Shown here: positions 29,395 to 38,594 of the stretch, piece by piece
Layout of the letters: each line of letters opens with the position of its first letter
How positions within the stretch are numbered: position 1 is the first letter of the stretch
Assembly: GCA_963707515.1 (NCBI GenBank)
Contig: CAVPQI010000001.1
Coordinates: forward strand, 1,798,001-1,862,000
Source: Sva-07 sp963707515
GTDB taxonomy: Bacteria > Actinomycetota > Acidimicrobiia > Acidimicrobiales > Ilumatobacteraceae
Direction of reading: 5' to 3'
Length of the DNA: 64,000 nucleotides
Translations under genes and position numbers: made by a program
The notes under the pieces: model-generated
The model's database searches: none
Told to the model about the DNA's origin: nothing
What the model saw: the letters and a program-made list of their open reading frames with translations, nothing else

Positions 29395-29515
29395 CGAAAT
29401 TTGTCCGATACGTGTCGCTGAGCGGCACATCCCGGACAAATTTCGAGAGGGTGGAACGTCGGGCGCCCAAATTTGTCCGATGCGCGTCGCTGAGCGGCAC
29501 ATCCCGGACAAATTT
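29395..29515. repeat. Two 47-nt palindromic units with AAATTTGTCCG arms
   Basis: Units at 29397-29443 and 29469-29515 each have 11-nt arms AAATTTGTCCG/CGGACAAATTT around a 25-nt core with an inner hairpin (GTGTCGC...GCGGCAC). Each is followed by a shared GGAACGT tail. The 11-25-11 layout equals that of the 3.7-kb array although the arms are unrelated. The pair lies between two convergent genes. Confidence 0.85.
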
Positions 29516-29532
29516 CGGGAGGTTGGAACGTG

Positions 29533-30189
<657 letters not shown>

Positions 30190-30195
30190 CTCTCC

Positions 30196-30201
30196 AGGAT
30201 A
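30196..30201 (-). promoter_or_regulatory. -10 box TATCCT, leaderless type
   Basis: TATCCT on the minus strand ends 6 nt before the msrA ATG; GGAGAG in the spacer could alternatively serve as a close ribosome site. Confidence 0.5.
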
Positions 30202-30232
30202 CGAGAGTTCAACGCGGGATCATTTCAGGGCG

Positions 30233-31057
30233 TCACTTCAGGAGGAGGCCCTCGATGCGGCGGGCGGTGATCGTCAACCCGACCAGCGCCACGACGGCGA
30301 GCACGGCCAGGTTGCCGAGCATCGACCACTCCAGCTGGCCGAGGTTGCAGCCACGGACGACGACGACGCCGTGGTACAGCGGGCTCAACTGCACCACCCA
30401 GGACCAGCTGCCGTAGCTCGACACCGGGTAGAACGTCGCCGAGAACAACAGCAACGGCAACGTGACGGCGTTGACGTACTCGAGGTCGGACCAGTTGCGC
30501 ATCACCGTCGTCGACGCCATGCCGACCGAGGCGAAGGCGAACCCGATCAGCACGCACACCGGGATCGCCAACACGATCAGCGGCGAGCCGACGAGGCCGA
30601 GCGCCCACATCGTCAGCACGAACACCACCGAGTACAACGCGCCACGGCTGACCGCCCCGAGGATCTCGCCGAGGGCGACATCGGCGACGTTCATCGGTGT
30701 CGCCAACACGGTGTCGTACAGCTTGGCGTGCTTCAGCTTCTCGAAGACGTTGCCCGTGGCCTCGAAGATCGTGCCGTTCATCGCCGCCGCGGCGAGCAGG
30801 CCCGGCGCCACGAACTGGGCGTAGTCGTAGACCTCGCCGTCGACGGTGATCGTGCCGACCAGGGCGGCAAAGCCGACCTCGACCGACAGCAGGTACAGCA
30901 GCGGTTCGAAGAAGCCGGAGAAGATCACCATCCAGGCGTGGCGGTAGTGCATGATGCTGCGCTCGACCATCCGCTGCGGCCGGCGCGCCATCGTCAGCGT
31001 CGACGGCACGATGCGCATCAACGCCGTGCGACCCGGTGCGGCGGCGGGTGCGCTCAC
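30233..31057 (-). CDS. ABC-2 type transporter permease (second subunit)
   Basis: The 274-residue product has six hydrophobic segments and the ABC-2 pattern: SGFFEPLLYLLSVEVGF, MNGTIFEATGNVFEKLKHAKLYDTVLATPM, and FSATFYPVSSYGSWSWVVQLSPLYHGVV near the end. It resembles NodJ/DrrB-like permeases of drug or polysaccharide exporters. Its GTG start overlaps the preceding permease stop (GTGA). With the ATPase and the other permease it forms a three-gene exporter operon. Confidence 0.9.
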   Translation of the reverse strand: MSAPAAAPGRTALMRIVPSTLTMARRPQRMVERSIMHYRHAWMVIFSGFFEPLLYLLSVEVGFAALVGTITVDGEVYDYAQFVAPGLLAAAAMNGTIFEATGNVFEKLKHAKLYDTVLATPMNVADVALGEILGAVSRGALYSVVFVLTMWALGLVGSPLIVLAIPVCVLIGFAFASVGMASTTVMRNWSDLEYVNAVTLPLLLFSATFYPVSSYGSWSWVVQLSPLYHGVVVVRGCNLGQLEWSMLGNLAVLAVVALVGLTITARRIEGLLLK

Positions 31058-31836
31058 GGGTACAGCCTCCGGGCGAACGTGACCCGGCACAGCAGCCACC
31101 CGGCGACGACGTAGGCGGCGATCACGGCGAGGTGCACCGCCACGTTGCCGACGTCGGCGGCATCGACGACCACCCCGCGGCAGATCTCGATGCCGTGCCA
31201 CAGCGGGGTCACGTAGGCGACCGGTTGCAGCCAGTCGGGCAGCTGGTCGATCGGGAAGAAGGCGCCGCCGAAGAAGAACATCGGCAGCAGCCCGAAGCGG
31301 ACGATCGGTGGGAACGACGAGCCGCCGTCGCGCGTCGCCGAGAACGCCGACAGCGGCAGTGCGAACGCCAACCCCGTGGCGACCGCGACCGGCACGGCGA
31401 CGAGCAGCCCCCACGAGCGGGTCTCGGCGAACAACGCCAACACCAGTGCCACCCCGGAGACGCCGATCGCCGTCCGCGTCGCCTGCCACAGGCCGAGCCC
31501 GCTGGCGACCTGCGACGGTGTCAACGGCGTCGCCGCCATCGAGCGGTAGCGGTTGCTCCAGATGAACCCGTCGAGCACCGGCCACAACGCCGACTGCCCG
31601 GCGGTGATCATCGCCGTCGATGCCAGCAGCGCCGGCGCCAGGAACTCGAAGTAGGTCAGCCCGCCGAGGGTCTCGAGCGAGTCGGCGTTGTCGTCGACGA
31701 GCGTGCCCACCCCGAGGCCCATGCCGAGGAGGTAGAGCAGCGGCTGGACGAAGGCGAGCAGCGCGTACGACCGCCAGATCTTGCGGAAGATGGCGAACTC
31801 GGCCTCCCAGACCCGGACCGCGGTCGGCGTCGCCAT
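31054..31836 (-). CDS. ABC-2 type transporter permease (first subunit)
   Basis: The 260-residue permease has six membrane segments, with YALLAFVQPLLYLLGMGLGVG, FEFLAPALLASTAMITAGQS, NRYRSMAATPLTPSQVASG and FFFGGAFFPIDQLPDWLQPVAYVTPLWHG. It is homologous to the next subunit, and the two probably make a heterodimeric channel. The start overlaps the ATPase stop by one base (TGATG). Confidence 0.9.
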   Translation of the reverse strand: MATPTAVRVWEAEFAIFRKIWRSYALLAFVQPLLYLLGMGLGVGTLVDDNADSLETLGGLTYFEFLAPALLASTAMITAGQSALWPVLDGFIWSNRYRSMAATPLTPSQVASGLGLWQATRTAIGVSGVALVLALFAETRSWGLLVAVPVAVATGLAFALPLSAFSATRDGGSSFPPIVRFGLLPMFFFGGAFFPIDQLPDWLQPVAYVTPLWHGIEICRGVVVDAADVGNVAVHLAVIAAYVVAGWLLCRVTFARRLYP

Positions 31837-32762
31837 CAGTCGATCAACGATCGTCCGGTGAGGCGCAGGAACACGTCCTCGAGCGAGCTCCTGCGGACGA
31901 GGCTGCCGACGGGTTCGATGCCCCGCCGGTGCACCTCGGCGAGCGCCGCGTCGCCGTCGTGGACGTAGATGAGGATCCGGTCGGGAAGGGTCTCGATCCG
32001 TTCGCCGACGTCGGCCACCGACGGCGTGACGTCCTCGGCGGCGCCGGGCGCGAAGCGCAGCTCGAGCACCTCGCGGGTGGCGTGCTCCTCGATCAGCGCC
32101 CGCGGTGACCCCTCGGCGACGATGCGGCCGTGATCCATCACGACGAGACGGTCGCAGAGCTGTTCGGCTTCGTCCATGTAGTGCGTGGTCAGCACGAGGG
32201 TGACGCCGCGCTGCTTGAGGCGGTACAGGCGGTCCCACAGGATGTGGCGGGCCTGCGGGTCGAGGCCGGTCGTCGGCTCGTCGAGTAGCAGCAGGTCGGG
32301 CTCGCTCATCAACGACCGGGCGATCGTCAAGCGACGCTTCATGCCACCGGAGAGCGGGTCGACGCGCTCGTTGGCGCGTTCGGTGAGTTGGACGAACTCG
32401 AGCAGCTCGGCGGCTCGTCGCCGGCACTCGGCGCGGGGCAGGTCGAAGTAGCGGCCGTAGATGACGAGGTTCTCGACGACCGTCAGCTCGGCGTCGAGCT
32501 GGTCGGCCTGCGGGACGACGCCCATCCGGGCCCGGATCGCCGATCCGTCGACGGCGGGATCGAGGTCGAAGATCCGCAATGTCCCCGAGGTGACGGGCGA
32601 GACGCAGCCGATCATCCGCATCGTCGACGTCTTGCCGGCACCGTTCGGGCCGAGGAAACCGAACGATTCACCGGGCTGGACCTCGAAGTCGATGCCGTCG
32701 ACGGCGACGAACGTCCCGAACTGCTTGCGCAGGTCGTTGGCATGGATCACCGGATGCGGCAC
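31836..32762 (-). CDS. ABC transporter ATPase, DrrA/NodI type
   Basis: The 308-residue ATPase shows Walker A GPNGAGKTS, Q-loop GVVPQADQLD, signature LSGGMKRRL, Walker B LLLLDEPTTGLDP and H-loop TTHYMDEAEQLCDRL. The last 80 residues form the C-terminal domain common to DrrA/NodI-like exporters, ending LEDVFLRLTGRSLID. The GTG start is supported by a TACCGT box 7 nt upstream. It energises the two overlapping permease genes. Substrates of this class are often antibiotics or lipids; none can be assigned here. Confidence 0.93.
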   Translation of the reverse strand: MPHPVIHANDLRKQFGTFVAVDGIDFEVQPGESFGFLGPNGAGKTSTMRMIGCVSPVTSGTLRIFDLDPAVDGSAIRARMGVVPQADQLDAELTVVENLVIYGRYFDLPRAECRRRAAELLEFVQLTERANERVDPLSGGMKRRLTIARSLMSEPDLLLLDEPTTGLDPQARHILWDRLYRLKQRGVTLVLTTHYMDEAEQLCDRLVVMDHGRIVAEGSPRALIEEHATREVLELRFAPGAAEDVTPSVADVGERIETLPDRILIYVHDGDAALAEVHRRGIEPVGSLVRRSSLEDVFLRLTGRSLID

Positions 32763-32769
32763 GACTGGG

Positions 32770-32775
32770 ACGGTA
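32770..32775 (-). promoter_or_regulatory. -10 box TACCGT, leaderless type
   Basis: TACCGT on the minus strand ends 7 nt before the GTG start of the ABC ATPase gene. Confidence 0.5.
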
Positions 32776-32804
32776 GAGCAGTACGGGCGGACGGGCCAGT
32801 TGGT

Positions 32805-32810
32805 TACCGT
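32805..32810 (+). promoter_or_regulatory. -10 box TACCGT, leaderless type
   Basis: TACCGT ends 8 nt before the ATG at 32819, with no ribosome site. It stands back to back with the same hexamer on the other strand at 32770-32775. Confidence 0.5.
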
Positions 32811-32818
32811 CAGCGGCG

Positions 32819-33322
32819 ATGATCCGCCCCCTCGAACCTGCCGATCTCGACCGCGTCCTGGCGCTCAACGAGGCGAACGTGCCCGAGGTCGGTGCGATCG
32901 ACCGCCCTCGGCTCGAGTTCCTCGTCGCCGAGAGCGTGATCGCCCTCGTCGCCGTCGACGACGTGACCGGCGAGGTGGTCGGCTTCTGCCTGGTGCTCGA
33001 CGCCGACTCGACGTACGACTCGGTGAACTACCGCTGGTTCGGCGAACGCTACGAGCGGTTCATGTACCTCGACCGGGTGGCGATCGACGAGTCCGCACGC
33101 GGCCGCGGGCTCGGGCGGGCACTGTACGACGAGGTCGACCGGAGGATGCGTGAGCTCGGCGGTGCCACGCAACTGGCGCTGGAGGTCAACGTCGACCCGC
33201 CGAACGAGCCGTCGCTGCGGTTCCACGAACGGCTCGGCTTCGTCGAGGTCGGCCAGCAGGACACGCCCTACGGCATCCGCGTGTCGATGCAGATCCGCCA
33301 GATCGCCGCGGCGGCTGACTAA
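32819..33322 (+). CDS. GNAT family N-acetyltransferase
   Basis: The 167-residue protein has the GNAT order: MIRPLEPADLDRVLALNEANVP, EVVGFCLVLD, FMYLDRVAIDESARGRGLGRALYDEV with the acetyl-CoA loop RGRGLG, and NEPSLRFHERLGFVEVG. Acceptor substrate is unknown. The TAA stop at 33320 lies in the left arm of a palindrome that also contains the stop of the convergent nitrilase gene. Confidence 0.92.
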   Translation: MIRPLEPADLDRVLALNEANVPEVGAIDRPRLEFLVAESVIALVAVDDVTGEVVGFCLVLDADSTYDSVNYRWFGERYERFMYLDRVAIDESARGRGLGRALYDEVDRRMRELGGATQLALEVNVDPPNEPSLRFHERLGFVEVGQQDTPYGIRVSMQIRQIAAAAD

Positions 33323-33358
33323 CGAACGTTCGGGGCCCGTCCCGAAACGTTCGTTAGT
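33317..33358. repeat. Palindrome carrying stop codons of two convergent genes
   Basis: GACTAACGAACGTT pairs exactly with AACGTTCGTTAGTC around a GGGGCCCGTCCC-type centre. The plus-strand TAA at 33320-33322 ends the GNAT gene; the minus-strand TAA at 33354-33356 ends the nitrilase gene. It may act as a bidirectional terminator. Confidence 0.8.
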
Positions 33359-34145
33359 CCCGGCGGTCTTGGAGGAAGCGGAAGTGGGCGCGGGTCGACG
33401 GCGACCTGGGCGGCGGTCGACGTCGGCGAGCAGCATCGTCTCGCCGCCGGCTCCTGCGGCGAGGACCTCGCCGAGCGGGTCGATGATCGCGGCTGTCGCC
33501 GACGTAGTCGAGGTCCGCCACCGCTGCCGACGCGGTTGACGCCGACGACGTACGCCTGGTTCTCGATCGCCCGGGCGCTGCAGGAGGGTCGACCAGTGCA
33601 GGCGCCGCTTGGCCGGCCAGTTGGCGGGCACCAGGTAGACGTCGGTGTCGTGGGCCAGCTGCCAGAACTCGTCGGCGAAGCGCAGGTCGTAGCAGACGAA
33701 CAGGCTGATCCGCAGGCCCGTCGATGTCGACGGTGACGAACTCGGTACCGGCGCGGACGTAGCTGCTCCTCGCCGGCGTAGCGAGAACGGATGGATCTTG
33801 CGGTAGCGGTGCGTGGTGCCGTCGGGCCCGGCGAGGACGAACGTGTTCGACGGGCGCCGATCGCCGTCGGGCGCGTCGGGTGCGATCTCGGGGCACGACC
33901 CGCCGACCCACACGCCGTGCCGCACGGCCTGGTCGACGAGGAACGTCGATGACGGGCCGCCCTCGGGTTCGCCGATCCCCGGTGTCGTCGAACGAGAAGC
34001 CGGTCGAGAACGTCTCGGTGACCAGCACCAGGCGGGCGCCGCTGGCGACGGCGCCGTCGATCGTCGGCGCGAGTCGCTCGAAGTTCGCCTCGCGGTCGTG
34101 CCAGGTGATGTCGTGCTGGATGGCCGCGACCCGGACCGCGGTCAT
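33354..34145 (-). CDS. Nitrilase-superfamily omega-amidase-like hydrolase (several frameshifts)
   Basis: The Glu-Lys-Cys triad positions are seen as VLVTETFSTGF, YRKIHPFS and FVCYDLRFADEF, with PANWPAKRRLHWSTLLQARAIENQ typical of the Nit2/YafV branch that hydrolyses alpha-ketoglutaramate. The pieces lie in three frames; three joins I checked are single extra bases (ACC-GGGG-ATC, TCG-C-TAC, GAG-C-AGC). Corrected length is about 260 residues. The start overlaps the upstream aminotransferase stop (ATGA), the pairing expected for a glutamine transaminase/omega-amidase unit. Confidence 0.85.
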   Translation of the reverse strand: MTAVRVAAIQHDITWHDREANFERLAPTIDGAVASGARLVLVTETFSTGFSFDDTGDRRTRGRPVIDVPRRPGRAARRVGRRVVPRDRTRRARRRSAPVEHVRPRRARRHHAPLPQDPSVLATPARSSYVRAGTEFVTVDIDGPADQPVRLLRPALRRRVLAAGPRHRRLPGARQLAGQAAPALVDPPAAPGRSRTRRTSSASTASAAVADLDYVGDSRDHRPARRGPRRRSRRRDDAARRRRPPPRSPSTRAHFRFLQDRRD

Positions 34146-35364
34146 CGCCCGTACCCCGCGACGAGTCCCTCCACGGCGGCGTCGATGACCTCGAGCCGCT
34201 TGCAGCAGGCGAAGCGGACGAGGTGACGGCCGAACTCGGGGCGGGCGTAGAACACCTCGTTGGGGATCGCCACCACGCCGCAGCGTTCGGGGAGCGCCCG
34301 GCAGAACGCCATGCCGTCGCCGTCGGGTCGACGCGCGCGGATGTCGACCGTCGTGAAGTACGTCGCCTCCGGCGGATGCGCATCGAAGCCGGCGTCGCGC
34401 AGGCCGCCGACGAGGTGATCGCGCTTGCCGCCTGCAGCGTCGCCGACGACGCCGCTGAAGTACTCGTCGGGCAGGCGCAGTCCGGTGGCGATCGCCGGCT
34501 GGAACGGCGCTCCGTTGACGTAGGTGAGGAACTGCTTGGCGGTCTTGGCCGCCGTCACCAGCGGCTGCGGGTCCCGACATCCAGCCGATCTTCCAGCCCG
34601 TCGTGTTGAACGTCTTGCCGCCGGACGAGATCGTCAGCGTGCGCTCCGCACATGCCGGGCAGCGTGGCCATCGGCGACGTGCTGGCGGCCATCGAAGCAC
34701 GAGGTGCTCGTACACCTCGTCGGTGACGACGATCAGGTCGTGGTCGATGGCCAGCGCGGCGATCAGTCGCCAGCTCGTCGGCGGTCGAAGACCTTGCCGG
34801 TCGGGTTGTGCGGGGTGTTGAGCAGGATCACCTTGGTCCGCGTCGCTGACCGCACCGGCAGCTCGTCGGGATCGAACGTGGTACCGACCGTCGGCACCGG
34901 GCGACAGCAGGACCGGCACCGCCCGAGCCCCGGCGAGGGCGATGCAGGCCTGGTAGCTGTCGTACATCGGCTCGAACACGACGACCTCGTCACCGGCGTC
35001 GAGCATCCCGAGCAGCGCACCGGCCAGGGCCTCGGTGGCACCGGCGGTGACGACGACCTCCGTGGCGGGGTCGAGATCGATCCCGTAGAAACGGCGCTGG
35101 TGCTGGGCGATCGCCTGGCGCAGGTCCGGTTGTCCGGGGCCTGGCGGGTACTGGTTGACGCCGTGGCGGATCGCCGTCGATCGCTGCGTCGAGCACCTCG
35201 GCGGGTCCGTCGGTGTCCGGGAAGCCCTGGCCGAGGTTGACTGCTCCGGTCTCGGTGGCCAGTGCCGACATCTCGGCGAAGATCGTCGTTCCGAACCCTT
35301 CGAGCTTGCGCGTCAGCGGACGGGTGGCGGCGTCGGTGGCGGCGGCAGCGGTGCGTTCGGGCAC
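34142..35364 (-). CDS. Class I aminotransferase, kynurenine/glutamine transaminase type (several frameshifts)
   Basis: The N-terminus KLEGFGTTIFAEMSALATETG and VNLGQGFPDTDGP mark the KAT/glutamine transaminase K/methionine aminotransferase group. Further pieces are FEPMYDSYQACIALAGARAVPV, LLNTPHNPTGKVF, VTDEVYEHLV, SSGGKTFNTTGWKIGWMSGP with the PLP lysine, and VRFACCKR. One checked join is an extra C before QPLVTAAK. Corrected length is about 400 residues. The GTG start follows a TACACT box. With the omega-amidase it could drive glutamine-dependent transamination, as in methionine salvage; that is inference from the gene pair. Confidence 0.87.
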
Positions 35365-35370
35365 GGCGCG

Positions 35371-35376
35371 AGTGTA
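35371..35376 (-). promoter_or_regulatory. -10 box TACACT, leaderless type
   Basis: TACACT on the minus strand ends 6 nt before the GTG start of the aminotransferase gene. Confidence 0.5.
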
Positions 35377-35399
35377 CGGGTCGGGCCGCGAGGGCGCCG

Positions 35400-36836
35400 T
35401 CAGCGCTGGCGTGCCGAATCGTCCCACCGCGAGCCCGACGTGGTGTCGGATGGCGGGGGCACAGGCGGCTCGATGAAGCGCGGTGGGTCGAGCTCGAGCG
35501 AGGCCAGCGGCTCGGTCGGCAACGTCGGCTCGTCGTCGGTCGAGCGGCGACGGTCGGGGCCTTCGTACTCGGGTGTGGTGACCATGTCGACGCTGTTGAT
35601 GTCGAGGGCGTCGGCCATGCGATAGGTGACGCCGGTCGACTTGGCGCTGTACATGGCGAGATCGGCCGAGCGGATGAGCTCGTCGAGCGTTGCTCCGTGC
35701 CGCGGGAACAGGGCGGCGCCGATCGCCGCGGTCACGGTGACGTCGCCGAAGATCGGTGTCTCCGACAGCGCCTCGCCGAGACGCTCGGCGCTCGAACGGA
35801 CCCCGGTGCCGTCCTCGATGCCGGGCAGCAGGATGACGAATTCGTCGCCGCCCCACCGGGCGACGAGGTCGGTCTCGCGGACGGCGCGGCGCAGACGATC
35901 GGCCGCTGCTTGGAGCACGAGGTCGCCGACCTGGTGGCCGCGCGTGTCGTTGATCTGCTTGAAGCCGTTGAGGTCGATGAGCATGACGCACACGCCCGTG
36001 TTGAAGCGATCGGCGTTGAGCAGCGCGTCTGCGGTCTGCCGCTCGAATTCGCGCCGGTTGGCGAGGGCGGTGAGCTCGTCGGTGGTCGCCCGCCGTTCGA
36101 GCGAACGTCGATCGATGAGGAACGTCCACCCGGCGAGGCCGAGCAGGATCGTGCCGAGGGCGAGCAGGGCGACGTACCAACCAACACCCTCGCCGGCGAT
36201 GCCGACCTCGTCGGGGACCGAGGCGGTGACCGCGACCGCGACGTCGCCTTCGTGCAGGTTCAACTCGTCGACGACGACCACTCGCCCGTCGTCGACCTCC
36301 GGGCCACTGCGAGCCAGGTCGTCCGCCACCGGCGCGGTGAGGGCGACCTCCACGTCGGCGCCGTACGCCTCGAGTCCGCGCCAGGCGACGAGGCTGACCA
36401 TCTGGTTGGCGGGGATGCGGATGACCGTCGTGACGTCCTGGCGGTCGACGACGAGCAACGACCCGGTGGACTCGTCGATGCCGAGCGCCGGGCGGCCGCG
36501 TTCGGTGGACGCGGCGGCGACATCACCGAAGCTTGGCAGCGCCGCCAGATCGGCACCGGTGCAGCGCTCCTCGGCAGCCGCGACCACGCAGGCTTCGGTG
36601 CCCTCGCGGAACGTGGCGACGAGCTCGTCGGGTTCGGTCAACTCGTTGGCCATCCCGGCAACGGCGATCGCCCGGCTGGCTGTCGAGAAGGCCGACTGCT
36701 CACCCAGCTGCACGGCGGCGACGACCTGGGCGTCTTGCCGTTCGCGGAGTTCGGAGCGCTTGTTCAGGAGGGAGACCGACGTGGCGACGAGCAGCGCCAC
36801 GCTTCCCACCAGCGCACCGAGCCTGATGAGCCTCAT
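35400..36836 (-). CDS. Membrane diguanylate cyclase (GGDEF)
   Basis: The 478-residue protein has membrane segments at about 5-23 and 220-240 enclosing an extracytoplasmic sensor region with a Cys pair (CVVAAAEERC). The GGDEF domain follows: TTDELTALANRREFE, MLIDLNGFKQINDTRGHQVGD, and the intact active motif WGGDEF. RETD sits five residues before GGDEF, so the inhibitory I-site is present. A Pro/Ser-rich tail ends the protein. It should make c-di-GMP in response to an outside signal. Any link to the pili here is inference. Confidence 0.92.
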   Translation of the reverse strand: MRLIRLGALVGSVALLVATSVSLLNKRSELRERQDAQVVAAVQLGEQSAFSTASRAIAVAGMANELTEPDELVATFREGTEACVVAAAEERCTGADLAALPSFGDVAAASTERGRPALGIDESTGSLLVVDRQDVTTVIRIPANQMVSLVAWRGLEAYGADVEVALTAPVADDLARSGPEVDDGRVVVVDELNLHEGDVAVAVTASVPDEVGIAGEGVGWYVALLALGTILLGLAGWTFLIDRRSLERRATTDELTALANRREFERQTADALLNADRFNTGVCVMLIDLNGFKQINDTRGHQVGDLVLQAAADRLRRAVRETDLVARWGGDEFVILLPGIEDGTGVRSSAERLGEALSETPIFGDVTVTAAIGAALFPRHGATLDELIRSADLAMYSAKSTGVTYRMADALDINSVDMVTTPEYEGPDRRRSTDDEPTLPTEPLASLELDPPRFIEPPVPPPSDTTSGSRWDDSARQR

Positions 36837-36974
36837 ATGCCCTCATCGGCACGGTCGCCAGGAACCTTGAGGACTTCCTGACGCACCATGTTTTTCCCCA
36901 CGACATGCTCGCAGATCATGGGCACCCGTCCGTCGCACCCGCGTCGATGGGGGACACCTCGATGGGGGACGCGA

Positions 36975-37001
36975 ACGGGGCGCCACATCGTGGCGCCCCG
37001 T
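36975..37001 (-). terminator. Hairpin downstream of tRNA-Arg
   Basis: ACGGGGCGCCAC-ATC-GTGGCGCCCCGT is a perfect 12-bp stem starting 6 nt after the tRNA 3' end on the minus strand. No T-run follows. The rest of the 170-bp gap to the GGDEF gene holds only a short CGATGGGGGAC direct repeat. Confidence 0.6.
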
Positions 37002-37007
37002 GTCGTG

Positions 37008-37080
37008 CGCGCTCGGAGAGAGTCGAACTCCCAACCGCTTGATCCGTAGTCAAGTGCTCTATCCATTGAGCTACGAGCGC
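37008..37080 (-). tRNA. tRNA-Arg(ACG)
   Basis: The acceptor pair is GCGCTCG/CGAGCGC with discriminator G; CCA is not encoded. The anticodon loop CTACGGA gives ACG, the substrate of TadA (also in this window). D-loop GCTCAATGGATAGAGC and T-loop GTTCGACTC are canonical. Confidence 0.95.
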
Positions 37081-37152
37081 AGGTGAATTGTCAGCCGGAG
37101 AGTGTAGGCCCGTCAGCGCCGATGGCGGCGCGAATTCTCGCACCGCACGAAT

Positions 37153-38511
37153 TCAGCCGCCCCAGGGACCCCATCCGCCCGCCCGCTGGTAGAGGATGTA
37201 CGCCGCGGTGGCGTTGATCCGCGGCTCGAAGAGATGGTCGGCAGTGGTGACGCCGTACTGCGCCAGCCAGCTGCGGTGGGCGGTCCAGTGGATCTGGAAC
37301 AAGCCATAGCAGCACGAGTTCTTGGCGGTCGGGATGTGGTTGCTCTCCCGCCAGGCGATCTGCAGTGCCCGATCCTCGAGCTCGTCGGGCCACACGTCGC
37401 GGATGATCGCTTCGACGTCGGCGGGGACCGCGGGAGTGGTGGGGGCCGGCGGTGGGGGCGGCGCCGGCGTGGTCGGCGGCTGAGTGGTGGGCGGCTGCGT
37501 GGTCGGTGCGGCCGTGGTGGGTGCGGCGGTCGTCGGGGCGGCGGTCGTCGGGGCGGCGGTCGCCGGCGGGGCGGGCGTCGAGGCGCCGGGCGGGAGGCAG
37601 ATCGATCGTCCGGGAACGAGCACGGTCTTCACGGTCGCCCCGTTGACGGCGAGCAGGTCGGCCAGCGGCACGTCGGCGGCGTCGGCGATGCGGATCCAGT
37701 AGTCGCCGGCGGCGATCTCGTACTCGGCACCGCACGCGGGTGCCGCCTCGGGCGCGGCCGTCGCTCGGAGTGTGGCCGCCTCGTCGGGGGCGGTGGTCAC
37801 CGGTGTCGTCGCTTGGCTGACGGTGGTCGGCGCTGCATCGGTGGTCGGGGCCGTCGCTGGGGACGCGGGCGTGGTGGCGGGGGCGGCTGCCTGCGTGGTC
37901 GGCACGGTCGAGGGGGTCGTCGACAGGTCGGCCGCCGAGCCAGCCGGCACGATGGCGGCGGTGGTCGGGGTGGCGGCGAGCAACGTCTCGTCCGTCGAGG
38001 ACGAACCTCCGGTGAAGCCGAGCACCGCAGGGACCGCCAGCGTGACCAGCACGGCAAGACCGCCGAGGCGGGCGACCAGCGGGTCGATCGGGCCGCTGCG
38101 TCGGCGTGTGGGCGGCTGCGGAGCGACGGACCACTCGCCGTCCCAGTCGGCCCGCTCGTCGGCGGGGCCCTCGGTGGCGGCGTCCCAGGCGTCGACGTCC
38201 CACGCCATGGCTTCAGCCGGACGGGCGAACGTCAGGTCGTCGTCGAACGGATCGTCGTCGAACGGATCGAAGGCACGCACCGGATCGGTTGGATCCGTGG
38301 CGGCGACGACCGGCAACTCGCTGGTCGGGTCACCATGGGTGCGCCAGCGGGTGCCGCGGCCGCGGTTGCGACCGGGCCGGCCGGAGGAGGCGGGGGGCTC
38401 GGCGTCGGGCGCAGCACCCGACGACCAGCTCGGCGACGCGCCCCAGAAGTCGGCCTCGCCATCGGCGGCGCGGCGCCGGCGTGGGCTGGGATCGGAAGGT
38501 TGACGAGGCAT
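37153..38511 (-). CDS. Membrane-anchored LysM and lytic-transglycosylase-like protein
   Basis: From the ATG at 38511 the product is 452 residues: a basic then acidic cytoplasmic part, a membrane segment near 175-195 (LVARLGGLAVLVTLAVPAVL), a Thr/Pro/Ala-rich wall-spanning stretch, a LysM-like domain (CGAEYEIAAGDYWIRIADAA ... VLVPGRSICLPPG), short PTTAA/PTTQP tandem repeats, and a C-terminal SLT-like domain with catalytic Glu in IAWRESNHIPTAKN and CYGLFQIHWTAHR. It ends RAGGWGPWGG. It probably cuts or remodels peptidoglycan outside the membrane. No ribosome site precedes the ATG. Confidence 0.83.
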   Translation of the reverse strand: MPRQPSDPSPRRRRAADGEADFWGASPSWSSGAAPDAEPPASSGRPGRNRGRGTRWRTHGDPTSELPVVAATDPTDPVRAFDPFDDDPFDDDLTFARPAEAMAWDVDAWDAATEGPADERADWDGEWSVAPQPPTRRRSGPIDPLVARLGGLAVLVTLAVPAVLGFTGGSSSTDETLLAATPTTAAIVPAGSAADLSTTPSTVPTTQAAAPATTPASPATAPTTDAAPTTVSQATTPVTTAPDEAATLRATAAPEAAPACGAEYEIAAGDYWIRIADAADVPLADLLAVNGATVKTVLVPGRSICLPPGASTPAPPATAAPTTAAPTTAAPTTAAPTTQPPTTQPPTTPAPPPPPAPTTPAVPADVEAIIRDVWPDELEDRALQIAWRESNHIPTAKNSCCYGLFQIHWTAHRSWLAQYGVTTADHLFEPRINATAAYILYQRAGGWGPWGG

Positions 38512-38594
38512 GGGATGAAGCGGCCGGAGGGATCCGGACGGCGGGTTCCGAGCGCCGCGTGACGCGGCGGGAAGGCCCCCGTGTCTAGCGCGGT

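Noticed and set aside
36945..36975. CGATGGGGGAC direct repeat as an operator
   Set aside because: It lies between a tRNA terminator and a gene start with no symmetry; too short to call.
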